Below, one piece after another: positions 1-7,908 of a stretch of 64,000 nt of DNA (position 1 is its first letter; each line of letters begins with the position of its first letter). The DNA is from Prochlorococcus marinus CUG1433. Lineage in GTDB: Bacteria > Cyanobacteriota > Cyanobacteriia > PCC-6307 > Cyanobiaceae. The notes under the pieces were generated by a model. It was not told the origin of the DNA. It made no database searches and worked only from the letters and a program-made list of their open reading frames with translations. The position numbers and the translations under genes were made by a program. The stretch lies in assembly GCA_017644425.1 (NCBI GenBank), contig JAEPLN010000001.1, positions 868,001 to 932,000 of the forward strand, given 5' to 3'.

Positions 1-756
1 AATGAATTAAAAGAATCTCTCGGTACTTTATTTGCAGCACTAAAACCAAAACAATTTACTGCTGTCTATGATGCATTTGGTGGAAATGATGAACCAATAG
101 ATTCTTTAGCAAATAAATTAAGAGAACTTGGACAAAAAGAAGCTTTTTCCCCTTTAAGAGTTAAAAATATTCCAGATCCCATTGTTTATCAACAATTCGA
201 AGAAGCTGGAACTGACTTGGGTCAATTGATCAATAAAAAGAAGAACATTGCCTCTATGAAAAGCCTTGATTCAAATTTAGATAAAGCTTTAGGTAGATTA
301 AGTGGAGGGTTATATGTAGTTACAGCAAGCCAAGGAGAAGGTTCGACATTTAGACGAAGTGCAATGGTCGCAAGTTGGGTTAGTCAAGCAAGCTTTTCTC
401 CACCAGGTATTACAGTTGCAGTAGCAAAAGATAGAGCTATTGAATCATATATGCAAGTTGGGAAAGGTTTTGTTGTGAATATCTTGAGAGAAGATAACTA
501 TCAAAAAATGTTCAGACATTTTTTAAAAAGATTTGCGCCTGGAGCTGATAGATTTGCTGATGTAGATGTAATTAGCAACATCGCTGAAGGAGGACCAGTC
601 CTCTCAGATTCACTCGCCTTTTTAGATTGTAAAGTTAGTTCCAGACTGGAGACCCCAGACCATTGGATAATTTACGGAATTGTTGAAAATGGTAATGTTT
701 CTGACTTGTCATGCAAGACAGCAGTTCATCACAGAAAAGTTGCTAATCACTATTAA
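1..756 (+). CDS. Flavodiiron (diflavin) protein, C-terminal part
   Basis: The reading frame is open from base 1, so the gene continues off the left edge. The visible 251 residues hold the end of a flavodoxin-like domain and then a flavin reductase domain (GRLSGGLYVVTAS, WVSQASFSPPG, AVAKDR, AVHHRK near the end). The C-terminal domain closely matches that of the complete flavodiiron gene at 2089. In cyanobacteria such pairs form heteromers that reduce oxygen to water with electrons from photosystem I. The N-terminal metallo-beta-lactamase part with the diiron ligands is outside the window, so the subtype cannot be read here. By pairing with the ligand-poor neighbour it may be the Flv3-like partner; that is inference. 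Confidence 0.93.
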   Translation, partial: NELKESLGTLFAALKPKQFTAVYDAFGGNDEPIDSLANKLRELGQKEAFSPLRVKNIPDPIVYQQFEEAGTDLGQLINKKKNIASMKSLDSNLDKALGRLSGGLYVVTASQGEGSTFRRSAMVASWVSQASFSPPGITVAVAKDRAIESYMQVGKGFVVNILREDNYQKMFRHFLKRFAPGADRFADVDVISNIAEGGPVLSDSLAFLDCKVSSRLETPDHWIIYGIVENGNVSDLSCKTAVHHRKVANHY

Positions 757-911
757 CCGGACTTTACATTTAGATTATTTATAAACCATTGATATCGTTA
801 CTTTCAAATAGCAAAAAAATTTTTTATAAATCCAGAAAAAAAATATAGCATAAAGTTATAACTAGGTTTTTTTTAGTTGAAATTGACTCCCAATATTAAA
901 TAAAAACATAA

Positions 912-1355
912 TTATTTACATTCGGCATTGCCAATTCCTGCACCTAAAACTGCACCCAAAGGGATGCTCCAACCATATGCATCACTTTTTGATAGAGACG
1001 CTGCAATTCCACCACCAATCAACCCGCCTAGAGTTGTGCTTCCAATACATTTTGGAGCAGGTTTATATTTCACATATGAAGTTTGGTGTTCATTCTTATG
1101 ATGATAATGTTTGAATGCATTGCGCTCACTATTGCATGGGATGGAAACTTTCTCACGATAAGATTTAACATAACCAGGAGACATTGAATTACCTGGTATA
1201 TATTCTTCCCTATATTCATAACGGAAGCACTTGTTTTCATATGCGTATCCTTTTTGTGACTCGTACGCTTCTCGATTACTGCGATCTCCAATGCTCTCAT
1301 AAGCATTTAGTGGAACAGAAGTACCCAATATAAGAGTTGCTATAAGAATTTTCAT
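912..1355 (-). CDS. Secreted glycine-zipper protein, unknown function
   Basis: A 147-residue protein starting at ATG with a clear signal peptide (ILIATLILGTSVPLNA). The middle is rich in Tyr, Glu and Lys with a few cysteines. The C-terminus has a glycine-zipper pattern (GGLIGGGIAASLS and then GAVLGAGIGNAECK) like the 17-kDa surface antigen/2TM glycine-zipper families, which insert in or associate with the outer membrane. Four cysteines follow the signal peptide and could form disulfides. It stands alone between the two flavodiiron genes on the opposite strand. The function is not known; an envelope location is inferred from the signal peptide and zipper. Confidence 0.75.
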   Translation of the reverse strand: MKILIATLILGTSVPLNAYESIGDRSNREAYESQKGYAYENKCFRYEYREEYIPGNSMSPGYVKSYREKVSIPCNSERNAFKHYHHKNEHQTSYVKYKPAPKCIGSTTLGGLIGGGIAASLSKSDAYGWSIPLGAVLGAGIGNAECK

Positions 1356-1440
1356 TTTAAAATTAGAGTATTTTCACAACTCACTCACACAATTAAAATA
1401 TAAATTATTTGTTTTAAATTTAAAGTTAAAATATTATTCT

Positions 1441-1767
1441 TTAGCAACTGTCACATGTGACAGTTAAGCAACATTCCACTATCCCTTTCCAAGCTGTAAA
1501 TCCATTAAGTGAATTTAAGAAAAAAATAAGAGGGCATTTGTTTGCCCTCTTCGAGTCGTATGCACCTCGCTGCCCACAAAGTCGATGAAGTGCTTTTGAA
1601 TCCTGAATTATTTCTACTCCAACTGAATGGAAAATGATAGTCGTGACAACCACAAAGAACAAATACTCGGGTAGAAATGCCCTATAAATTTTAAGTAAAA
1701 AGGAGGACAATATAAGTGTAGATACGGGAGGTCTTATGAAACTAATTACTCCTTTCACTATTCTCAA
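1441..1767 (-). CDS. Doubtful small membrane ORF
   Basis: A 108-residue frame with one strongly hydrophobic stretch (LPEYLFFVVVTTIIF) followed by a Cys/Arg/Lys-rich part. It runs straight through a 9-bp-stem hairpin with a T-tract (1518-1551, read on this strand) that looks like a rho-independent terminator, and it overlaps a rightward small ORF at 1736 with a better ribosome binding site. The central residues VEIIQDSKALHRLCGQRGAYDS look protein-like, so a shorter peptide is possible. I regard the full-length ORF as uncertain. Confidence 0.25.
   Translation of the reverse strand: MRIVKGVISFIRPPVSTLILSSFLLKIYRAFLPEYLFFVVVTTIIFHSVGVEIIQDSKALHRLCGQRGAYDSKRANKCPLIFFLNSLNGFTAWKGIVECCLTVTCDSC
1446..1465. 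repeat. Perfect 20-bp palindrome
   Basis: The sequence AACTGTCACATGTGACAGTT is its own reverse complement over all 20 bases. It lies in the small-gene segment between the two flavodiiron genes, just past the hairpin of the candidate sRNA. Its half-site order (TCACA-TGTGA) is the inverse of a CRP box and does not match NtcA (GTA-N8-TAC). It could be an operator for a dimeric regulator or a DNA structure; no function can be assigned. Confidence 0.6.
1518..1551 (-). terminator. Rho-independent terminator (leftward)
   Basis: A GC-rich 9-bp perfect stem with a 6-base loop stands out in AT-rich sequence and is followed, in the leftward direction, by ATTTTTTTC. In the rightward direction no T-run follows, so it acts on minus-strand transcripts. 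Confidence 0.6.
1518..1627 (-). ncRNA. Candidate small RNA with own promoter and terminator
   Basis: On the minus strand a TTGTTC (1657-1662) and TATCAT (1634-1639) pair with a 17-bp spacer looks like a sigma-70-type promoter. About 110 bases further a perfect 9-bp stem (AAGAGGGCA/TGCCCTCTT, 1528-1551, 6-base loop) is followed by a run of seven T, a textbook intrinsic terminator. The predicted transcript is about 110 nt. It could be a non-coding RNA or carry a short peptide from the overlapping frame at 1441-1767. No known family was recognised. Confidence 0.4.
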
Positions 1768-1882
1768 TCAAAACTTCCATGAAATAGATTTGATTAAAGA
1801 CGCAATGAAGAATAAAAGATTAGCAACTGAAAAATTGCATGATAATTACAGAAAAATTTATAAAAATCATCAATTTGCTTAG
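1736..1882 (+). CDS. Small 48-residue ORF, unknown
   Basis: An ATG follows GGGAGG at good spacing, the best ribosome binding site in this segment. The 48-residue peptide begins MKLITPFTILNQNF and ends KIYKNHQFA. It is basic, lacks a membrane segment or signal peptide, and its C-terminal two thirds (DLIKDAMKNKRLATEKLH) could form an amphipathic helix. It overlaps the start of the doubtful minus-strand ORF. No family is recognised; the case rests on the start signal and on its protein-like composition. Confidence 0.4.
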   Translation: MKLITPFTILNQNFHEIDLIKDAMKNKRLATEKLHDNYRKIYKNHQFA

Positions 1883-1953
1883 ATAATCAAAAAGAAATCG
1901 TGTTCTAGTTGAAAACCCTACATTTAATAACTCATTAATGGTGCTGTTATAGG

Positions 1954-1959
1954 TATAAT
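1954..1959 (+). promoter_or_regulatory. Possible -10 box for the flavodiiron gene
   Basis: A TATAAT hexamer lies about 130 bases before the ATG of the flavodiiron gene at 2089, which would give a leader of roughly 120 nt. No good -35 element is seen. The 206 bases between the small ORF and this gene hold no other feature I can name apart from a weak AGAAC/GTTCT hairpin near 1990. Confidence 0.3.
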
Positions 1960-2088
1960 CTATTGATACATAACGGTTTCACAAGAACTAAATGTTCTGG
2001 TCGATAGTTGAAAATCCGTTGAAAGTCCATATAAAACCACTCCACGACAAATAAGTCGCAAACTATTACTAGAAAATGAGTCTTTAAA

Positions 2089-3891
2089 ATGTCAGATATT
2101 CATATAGGCTTACTTGCAGAAAATCAAAACTTATCCACATTTGAAATTAGCGAGAATTTTTATTGTGTAAGATTCTTAGACCAAAATAAAGAAAGATTTG
2201 AACTTGAATTTAACCTTGAAAAAGGGACCTCTTTTAATACTTTTTTCATTAGAAGTCATGAGGAACTTTTTATTATTCATCCACCTGAGAAAAAATATTT
2301 AAATTTATTTAGTAAAGTAATTTCTAGTTTTTCGGCTCAATTTAAATTAGATAAAATTAATTTCATTTCTGGTCATATTAATCCTCAAATTATTGAAACT
2401 TTAAAAAATGTAAGTTACCAATTTCAAAACACAACTATTACTTGCTCTAATCCAGGCTATAAACTTATTAGCGAACTTTGGAATCAAAGAAATCCTACCT
2501 TAGAAAACTTTATTGAAATTCAATTGCCTGAAATAAATATAATCAAAAAAGAACTTAATTTAGAATTAAATAACATTTCACTAGAGTTAATCCCCATTCC
2601 AACAGCACGTTGGCCTGGTGGCCTGATAATTTATGAACGTAATCAAGAAATACTTCTTAGTGAAAAAATTTTCTCTGCTCATATTGCTTCTGCTGAGTGG
2701 TCTGAAACAAATCGAATTAGTACAGAAATTGATAGGAAACATTTTTATGATTGCTTGATGGCACCAATGTCTAATCAAGTAGTATCAATAACTGAAAAAA
2801 TTGCAGATTATGACATTAAAACTATTGCACCATTACATGGTCCCGCCATCGAATATAGCTTAAAGAGCTTTTTAAATGACTATATTAGATGGGGCGAGAA
2901 TCTCTCAACAAATAATCCTAAGATCACTCTGATATATGCAAGTGCGTATGGAAATACAGCCTCAATAGGCGATGCATTGGCTAAAGGAATAAATAGAACC
3001 TCTGTAGAAGTTGAAAGTATTAATTGTGAATTTACACCTAATGATGTACTTGTAAAATCTATCAAAAATGCTGATGGATATTTAATAGGCTCCCCTACAT
3101 TGGGTGGTCACGCTCCAACTCCAATAGTTAGTGCACTAGGAACATTATTAGCAGAGGGTAATAGAGATAAACCAGTAGGAATTTTTGGTAGTTTTGGTTG
3201 GAGCGGCGAAGCTATAGATTTACTTGAAACAAAATTAAAAGACGGTGGTTTTAAGTTTAGTTTTGACCCTATAAGGATTAAATTCAGCCCAAATAAACCA
3301 AAGATTAAAGAGCTAGAAGAAATAGGAACTCACTTTGGAAGAAAAATTATAAAAAAAGCAAAGAAAAAACCTCGAAAATCAGACACTGGAATGATTACAA
3401 GCAAAACGGATCCAAAGCTACAAGCTCTTGGAAGAGTCATAGGTTCACTATGTGTCCTGACAGCCTCTAAAGGTAAAGATGAGAACAATATTAAAGGAGC
3501 TATGCTTGCATCTTGGGTTAGTCAAGCAAGTTTTTCTCCGCCCGGATTAAGTATTGCAGTAGCAAAAGATAGATCGGTAGAATCTCTTCTGCAAATAGGA
3601 GATTCATTCGCATTAAATATTCTTAGTGAAAAAGATTTTAAAGAACCTTTGAAAAGATTCACAAAGCCCTTTTCACCAGGAGAAGATAGATTTGAAGGAA
3701 TAAATATTGAATTAACTCCTAATGAGCAGATAATAATTCCTAACTCTTTAGCATGGTTGGATGCGTCTGTAAAAGAAAGAATGGAATGTGGAGATCATTG
3801 GGTAATATACGCTGAAGTACTACACGGTAATATACTAAAATCCGATTGTCTTACTGCAGTTCATCACCGTAAAACTGGTGCTAACTATTAA
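2089..3891 (+). CDS. Flavodiiron (diflavin) protein, ligand-poor type
   Basis: A complete 600-residue cyanobacterial flavodiiron protein. It has a metallo-beta-lactamase-like domain (about 1-260), a flavodoxin domain (about 275-425; TLIYASAYGNTASIGDALAKG binds FMN) and a C-terminal flavin reductase domain (about 445-600). These proteins reduce O2 to water with photosynthetic electrons. The usual diiron segment HxExDHSG reads HINPQIIE here, and the later His of the LHWP motif is Arg (ARWP), so several iron ligands are lost. That is the known pattern of Flv1-type partners, which work as heteromers with a ligand-intact Flv3-type subunit, probably the gene at the left edge. The FMN reductase gene follows after 17 bases. 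Confidence 0.93.
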   Translation: MSDIHIGLLAENQNLSTFEISENFYCVRFLDQNKERFELEFNLEKGTSFNTFFIRSHEELFIIHPPEKKYLNLFSKVISSFSAQFKLDKINFISGHINPQIIETLKNVSYQFQNTTITCSNPGYKLISELWNQRNPTLENFIEIQLPEINIIKKELNLELNNISLELIPIPTARWPGGLIIYERNQEILLSEKIFSAHIASAEWSETNRISTEIDRKHFYDCLMAPMSNQVVSITEKIADYDIKTIAPLHGPAIEYSLKSFLNDYIRWGENLSTNNPKITLIYASAYGNTASIGDALAKGINRTSVEVESINCEFTPNDVLVKSIKNADGYLIGSPTLGGHAPTPIVSALGTLLAEGNRDKPVGIFGSFGWSGEAIDLLETKLKDGGFKFSFDPIRIKFSPNKPKIKELEEIGTHFGRKIIKKAKKKPRKSDTGMITSKTDPKLQALGRVIGSLCVLTASKGKDENNIKGAMLASWVSQASFSPPGLSIAVAKDRSVESLLQIGDSFALNILSEKDFKEPLKRFTKPFSPGEDRFEGINIELTPNEQIIIPNSLAWLDASVKERMECGDHWVIYAEVLHGNILKSDCLTAVHHRKTGANY

Positions 3892-3908
3892 ATTTATTTA
3901 TCTTATTT

Positions 3909-4433
3909 ATGACTGGAACAAAAGAGCTAATAATTATTTCAGCTAGTTGCGGGAAAAATCTAGAACTTTCTGAGAAATTCCTTAAAAAAAGTAATGAACT
4001 TAACATAAGTTCCGAAATTTTAGATCTTACCACTCTTAATATTCCATTATTTAATCCAAGAATTCACAGCAAAGAAAATATTCCAAATGAAATACGAGAA
4101 TTAAAAAAAAAGCTTTTCAAGATTGAAAAGTGGGTGATTTGTGCGCCTGAATATAATGGATCTATACCTCCCATTCTCTCCAACTTTATAGCATGGCTTT
4201 CTATTTCGGGAGATGACTTTAGAAATTTATTTAATGGTCAACCGATTGCAATTGCAACGTTTTCTGGCGGGATAGGATTAGAACTTCTCACTTCATTACG
4301 CATACAACTAGTTCATTTAGGAAGTCAGGTATTAGGAAGACAACTTTTGTCCTCTTACAGTAAACCAATAGATATAAAATCTATTGAAGATATTATTAAA
4401 AGGCTTATGCAAATGAAAAAATTACAAATATAA
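3909..4433 (+). CDS. NADPH-dependent FMN reductase family protein
   Basis: A 174-residue flavodoxin-fold protein. The N-terminal strand and phosphate-binding loop (IIISASCGKNLELSEKF) and the later CAPEYNGSIPPILSNFIAWLS segment match the NADPH-dependent FMN reductase family, in which PEYNxSxPxxLKNxIDW is the signature. It probably reduces flavin or a quinone with NAD(P)H. It starts 17 bases after the flavodiiron gene in the same direction, so a shared transcript is likely and a link to flavin-dependent electron transfer is reasonable but unproven. Confidence 0.85.
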   Translation: MTGTKELIIISASCGKNLELSEKFLKKSNELNISSEILDLTTLNIPLFNPRIHSKENIPNEIRELKKKLFKIEKWVICAPEYNGSIPPILSNFIAWLSISGDDFRNLFNGQPIAIATFSGGIGLELLTSLRIQLVHLGSQVLGRQLLSSYSKPIDIKSIEDIIKRLMQMKKLQI

Positions 4434-4455
4434 ACTTTTAAAACTTAAAAGAATT

Positions 4456-6243
4456 TCATTTTTTTTCGTTCCAAACTTTCAAAATTTCCTTAGCCATAGG
4501 AAGTGCATGTACAGATCCGCCACCAGGAGTATTTTGTGCAAAAGCAACTACGAGTAATTCACTTCCCTCTGACGGAGTAAAGCACACAAACCAAGCATGG
4601 TCCAAGCCAGTCTTCCAATCTTCAGCCGTCCCTGTTTTGCCAGAGACTGGCGGCAAATTAGTTATTCCAGTATTAATTGCCACTCCAGTACCTGATTCAA
4701 CAACTTTCCTCAAGCCTCTATTTATTAATTTGATATGTTCAGGATCAATATCAAGTTTAATTCGTGACTGATCATACAAAAATTCTCCATCTTTTTTAAC
4801 TAAATAAGGAGTTACTAAATAACCTCCATTAGCAATAACAGCATATGCTCTAGCGATTTGCATTGGAGTTACTTGAACGACCATTTGTCCAATAGACATA
4901 CTCGCAATATCTTCTGCCACCCACGGGGTTCTTCCTGGCTCGCCCCAGCCTCTACCTTCTTTTGCCCACTTACTACTTGCTACAAGGCCTATATTCTCCT
5001 GTTCAGAAATTTCGATCCCAGATAAAGAGTTAAAACCAAGCTTTCTTGAAACCTCATAAATTTCATCAACGCCTACACCATATCCAACTTGATAAAAGAA
5101 AGTATTACTTGAAACTCTTAACGCATCTTCATACCCTATTACTCCAAAACCTAGATCATTGTGCTCTCTAAAACATTGACTTCCATATGTGATACATGGT
5201 TTTGTTTCTAGCAAAGTATCTATAGGAAATTTTCCACTTTCTAAGCCAGCTAAAGCCGTTACAATTTTCCAAACACTTCCTGGATCATAAGCATTTAATG
5301 CCCTATTAAAAAGGGGTTTTTCAGGAGAATTAAATATATTATTATATTCTTTTTCAGGCTTAAAATCCTTTGAAAAAAAATTCAAATCAAAATTAGGCCT
5401 ACTTGCCATGGCTCTTATTGCACCGTCTCTTGGATCCATAACTATTATCGCTCCAGCTTTTTTATCTTTTAGAACTTCCTCAGCAACTAGTTGCAGATTA
5501 AGGTCGAGGGTTAGTTCAATATCTTTACCTTGTACTGAAGGTCTTGTACCCAATGATCTTTGAAATTTTCCTAATGAATTTACTTCAACCATTTCTCCAC
5601 CCCATTCACCTCTTATTGAATCTTCGTAAACGTATTCAATTCCTGTTCTTCCTATTAAGTCATTTAATTTATAACCCTTCTTAGACAAGAATTTATATTC
5701 AGATTCAGTAATTGGCTGAGTATAACCAATAACATGCGCAGCAACCGATTTGTAAGGATAATTTCTAATTAATTTAGTAGTTATTTCAAAACTAATTAAA
5801 TTATCTTCATTTTCCTTGAATTTAATTAATTGATCTACATTTAAATCATCAAGAATAGTTACTGAAAGTTTTTGATTTTTTATACCATCAGAAAATTTTT
5901 TTTGAATTGAATTACTGTCAATATTTAACAAGTTAGAAATGCTTGATTTGTGTTTTTCCCAATTGTTTTTATTAACAGATTGAGGCTTTATTATTAAAGA
6001 GTATTTAACCCTACTATCTGCTAAAACAGAACCATTTTTATCTAGTATTCTTCCGCGTATTGGCTGTGAAGCAATAAGTCTGATCCTATTCTCATCTGAC
6101 ATCTTCTTAAAAGATTCATAATTTAAAAGTTGTAAAAAAATTAACCTTAATAGAATCAGTAAAAACGAAAAAGAAGTAAAAATAAGTAAAACCAGAGGTT
6201 TTCTCTTTAATAAAATATGTTTTTTATTAGGACTTGTTTGCAA
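4456..6243 (-). CDS. mrdA: Penicillin-binding protein 2 (peptidoglycan DD-transpeptidase)
   Basis: A 595-residue class B penicillin-binding protein that cross-links peptidoglycan during side-wall elongation, normally with the SEDS glycosyltransferase RodA. One N-terminal membrane anchor (about residues 16-40) is followed by the dimerisation/pedestal domain and the transpeptidase domain. The active-site motifs are intact: SVWK (Ser323, Lys326), SSN (378-380) and KTGT (536-539). The only start available at the expected place is TTG. A 47-residue ORF ends 10 bases upstream, which suggests co-transcription. Confidence 0.95.
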   Translation of the reverse strand: MQTSPNKKHILLKRKPLVLLIFTSFSFLLILLRLIFLQLLNYESFKKMSDENRIRLIASQPIRGRILDKNGSVLADSRVKYSLIIKPQSVNKNNWEKHKSSISNLLNIDSNSIQKKFSDGIKNQKLSVTILDDLNVDQLIKFKENEDNLISFEITTKLIRNYPYKSVAAHVIGYTQPITESEYKFLSKKGYKLNDLIGRTGIEYVYEDSIRGEWGGEMVEVNSLGKFQRSLGTRPSVQGKDIELTLDLNLQLVAEEVLKDKKAGAIIVMDPRDGAIRAMASRPNFDLNFFSKDFKPEKEYNNIFNSPEKPLFNRALNAYDPGSVWKIVTALAGLESGKFPIDTLLETKPCITYGSQCFREHNDLGFGVIGYEDALRVSSNTFFYQVGYGVGVDEIYEVSRKLGFNSLSGIEISEQENIGLVASSKWAKEGRGWGEPGRTPWVAEDIASMSIGQMVVQVTPMQIARAYAVIANGGYLVTPYLVKKDGEFLYDQSRIKLDIDPEHIKLINRGLRKVVESGTGVAINTGITNLPPVSGKTGTAEDWKTGLDHAWFVCFTPSEGSELLVVAFAQNTPGGGSVHALPMAKEILKVWNEKK

Positions 6244-6253
6244 AAATATAAAT

Positions 6254-6397
6254 TTATTTAAATATTGTTTTTTTCAATAAAGCAATAGATAATTTAATTT
6301 CTTTAAGTCTATTGATTAAAACTTCATAGTCACTAACTTCTTTGTTCAGATAAAACTCATCATTATCAATATTATTTGAATTCCAATTTTCACTCAT
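6254..6397 (-). CDS. Small 47-residue protein upstream of mrdA
   Basis: A short ATG-started frame beginning MSENWNSNNIDNDEFYL and ending in a basic helix-like tail (EVLINRLKEIKLSIALLKK). It has no signal peptide or membrane segment, and the second half could be a short coiled coil. It sits in line with mrdA and ends 10 bases before it. No family is recognised. The composition and position suggest a real small gene, but no strong ribosome binding site is seen. Confidence 0.45.
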   Translation of the reverse strand: MSENWNSNNIDNDEFYLNKEVSDYEVLINRLKEIKLSIALLKKTIFK

Positions 6398-6505
6398 GAA
6401 ACTTATGCTATTTAAAGTGCTTATTCTAATTAATATTATTTTAAATAAGAAAATTATTTTTTCATAAATATATTAACTTAGATACTTTAAAAATATCAAA
6501 AAAAC

Positions 6506-7120
6506 TTAATTTAATTGATCAATATTTTGTTCAAAATAAGGATTGCAACTATTTTTAGATATTCCTAAAGACCAGCCAACAAATGATGAAACAAATATCG
6601 TTATGATTAATGGCAGGATAGCTTGTTGAGTATTTTCAAGACTCAACCATTCTCTCCAACTACTAAAAAACCTTTCTCTTTGAAATTTTCTCTTTTCATT
6701 TTCCAATAATCTTGCTTTTTTAGCAAAAGATTTAGCCACCCACTTTTCAAAAGGAATTTTCTTTATAATTGCCATCTTTCTTTCAACTTCCAACAATTGT
6801 CCTGAACTTAAATAAGGATGGAATGTATTTATCAATTCAAGAGTTTTCAAAAACATTTCAACAGTTGCATCTTTTATCAGCTTTTGATCATGGCTTAAAT
6901 CTGACCACTCTAATTCTGGGTAAAATCGGCTCCTATTGGGTTTTATTTGATCCTCTGACATTTGTCCAGGTTCGCGAAGCCATCTGTATGTATTTTCATC
7001 AAATCTCCGCCAATACAAAAAAGGATTAATAAAAATTTTTTTGCCAGAAACTTTTACTACATCTTGTTGAAGATGATTTGTTATCTTTCTTTCTGAGTTT
7101 GTTGATTTTATCAAAATCAT
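6506..7120 (-). CDS. Conserved-looking single-pass membrane protein, unknown
   Basis: A 204-residue protein starting at ATG. Residues up to about 165 are hydrophilic and rich in Trp, Arg and Lys (NPFLYWRRFDENTYRWLREPGQM; later KKARLLENEKRKFQRERF, probably helical). A single membrane segment near the C-terminus (AILPLIITIFVSSFVGWSLG) would anchor it, with most of the protein on one side. It lies between the mrdA cluster and the Cas4-like nuclease, all leftward. I do not recognise the family. Confidence 0.75.
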   Translation of the reverse strand: MILIKSTNSERKITNHLQQDVVKVSGKKIFINPFLYWRRFDENTYRWLREPGQMSEDQIKPNRSRFYPELEWSDLSHDQKLIKDATVEMFLKTLELINTFHPYLSSGQLLEVERKMAIIKKIPFEKWVAKSFAKKARLLENEKRKFQRERFFSSWREWLSLENTQQAILPLIITIFVSSFVGWSLGISKNSCNPYFEQNIDQLN

Positions 7121-7194
7121 AAATTAATAATCTAATTAAAGATTATCTATTATTTGCTATTTTTCCAGAAAAATCATAAATTTTTCTATGCGTC

Positions 7195-7908
7195 TTATTT
7201 TATTGACAATTGCCAGCGCTTTTTCAAATAACTACAGTACTCACAATTCGATGAAGATTTTGGAAAAATATCTGAACGCAGTAAATTAACAGTCTCGATT
7301 ATCTTAGATTCTACCCATGATGTTGAACAATCTAGTCTAATTAAATGAACATCAAAATTTAATTGATTATTAAAAACTTGTTCGTTTTTTTTTGCATTAA
7401 AATATAAAAGATAAGCTTCATTAGCAACTTGAAAACCGTTTTTTCTAAATAACCACTGATACATTTCCAATTGTCTTTTATAAGCTTTTGCATATTGATA
7501 TTTATTAAAAGTCTCTGACCAATCAAAATTATTTTTAGATGTTGCCTTTACATCAACAATAATTAGATCGCCATTTTTTTTCTGCCAAATATCATCCACA
7601 GCCCCACCAAAATCATATTTATATTCAATTGACTTATACCTGATCCCTTGAAAATTGCTTCTCCAACTCTCTAAATCATTATGTTTAAAAGGAACAGCAT
7701 CAATACCATGTTCAATAAATAAAGGATGTGGCTCCTGAATTTTTCTATAATAATCAAATTCATTTTTACATAAATTATCCACAGCAATATTTAGGGTGAA
7801 TGGTAATGAAGGGGGTTTTATTTGATATTTTTTATCAAGTACGCAACATCTTGGACAATTTAAATATTTTTCCACAGTAGATCTACTTAATTTAATAATC
7901 TTGCTCAT
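7195..7908 (-). CDS. Cas4/RecB-like PD-(D/E)XK nuclease with probable Fe-S cluster
   Basis: A 237-residue protein with the RecB-type nuclease core: GGAVDDIW, then DLIIVDVKATS, giving the D...DxK catalytic pattern. It continues with the QLEMYQWLF helix that carries the conserved Gln-Tyr region of Cas4/AddB-type nucleases. An N-terminal CPRCC (about residues 18-22) and a C-terminal CEYC could supply the four cysteines of a 4Fe-4S cluster. No cas genes or repeats are nearby, so it is a stand-alone nuclease and probably a repair or DNA-end-processing enzyme. It appears to be the last core gene before the accessory island. Confidence 0.8.
   Translation of the reverse strand: MSKIIKLSRSTVEKYLNCPRCCVLDKKYQIKPPSLPFTLNIAVDNLCKNEFDYYRKIQEPHPLFIEHGIDAVPFKHNDLESWRSNFQGIRYKSIEYKYDFGGAVDDIWQKKNGDLIIVDVKATSKNNFDWSETFNKYQYAKAYKRQLEMYQWLFRKNGFQVANEAYLLYFNAKKNEQVFNNQLNFDVHLIRLDCSTSWVESKIIETVNLLRSDIFPKSSSNCEYCSYLKKRWQLSIK

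Noticed and set aside
1070-1306. 78-residue frame inside the glycine-zipper gene
   Set aside because: Out-of-frame shadow of the signal-peptide-bearing gene at 912-1355.
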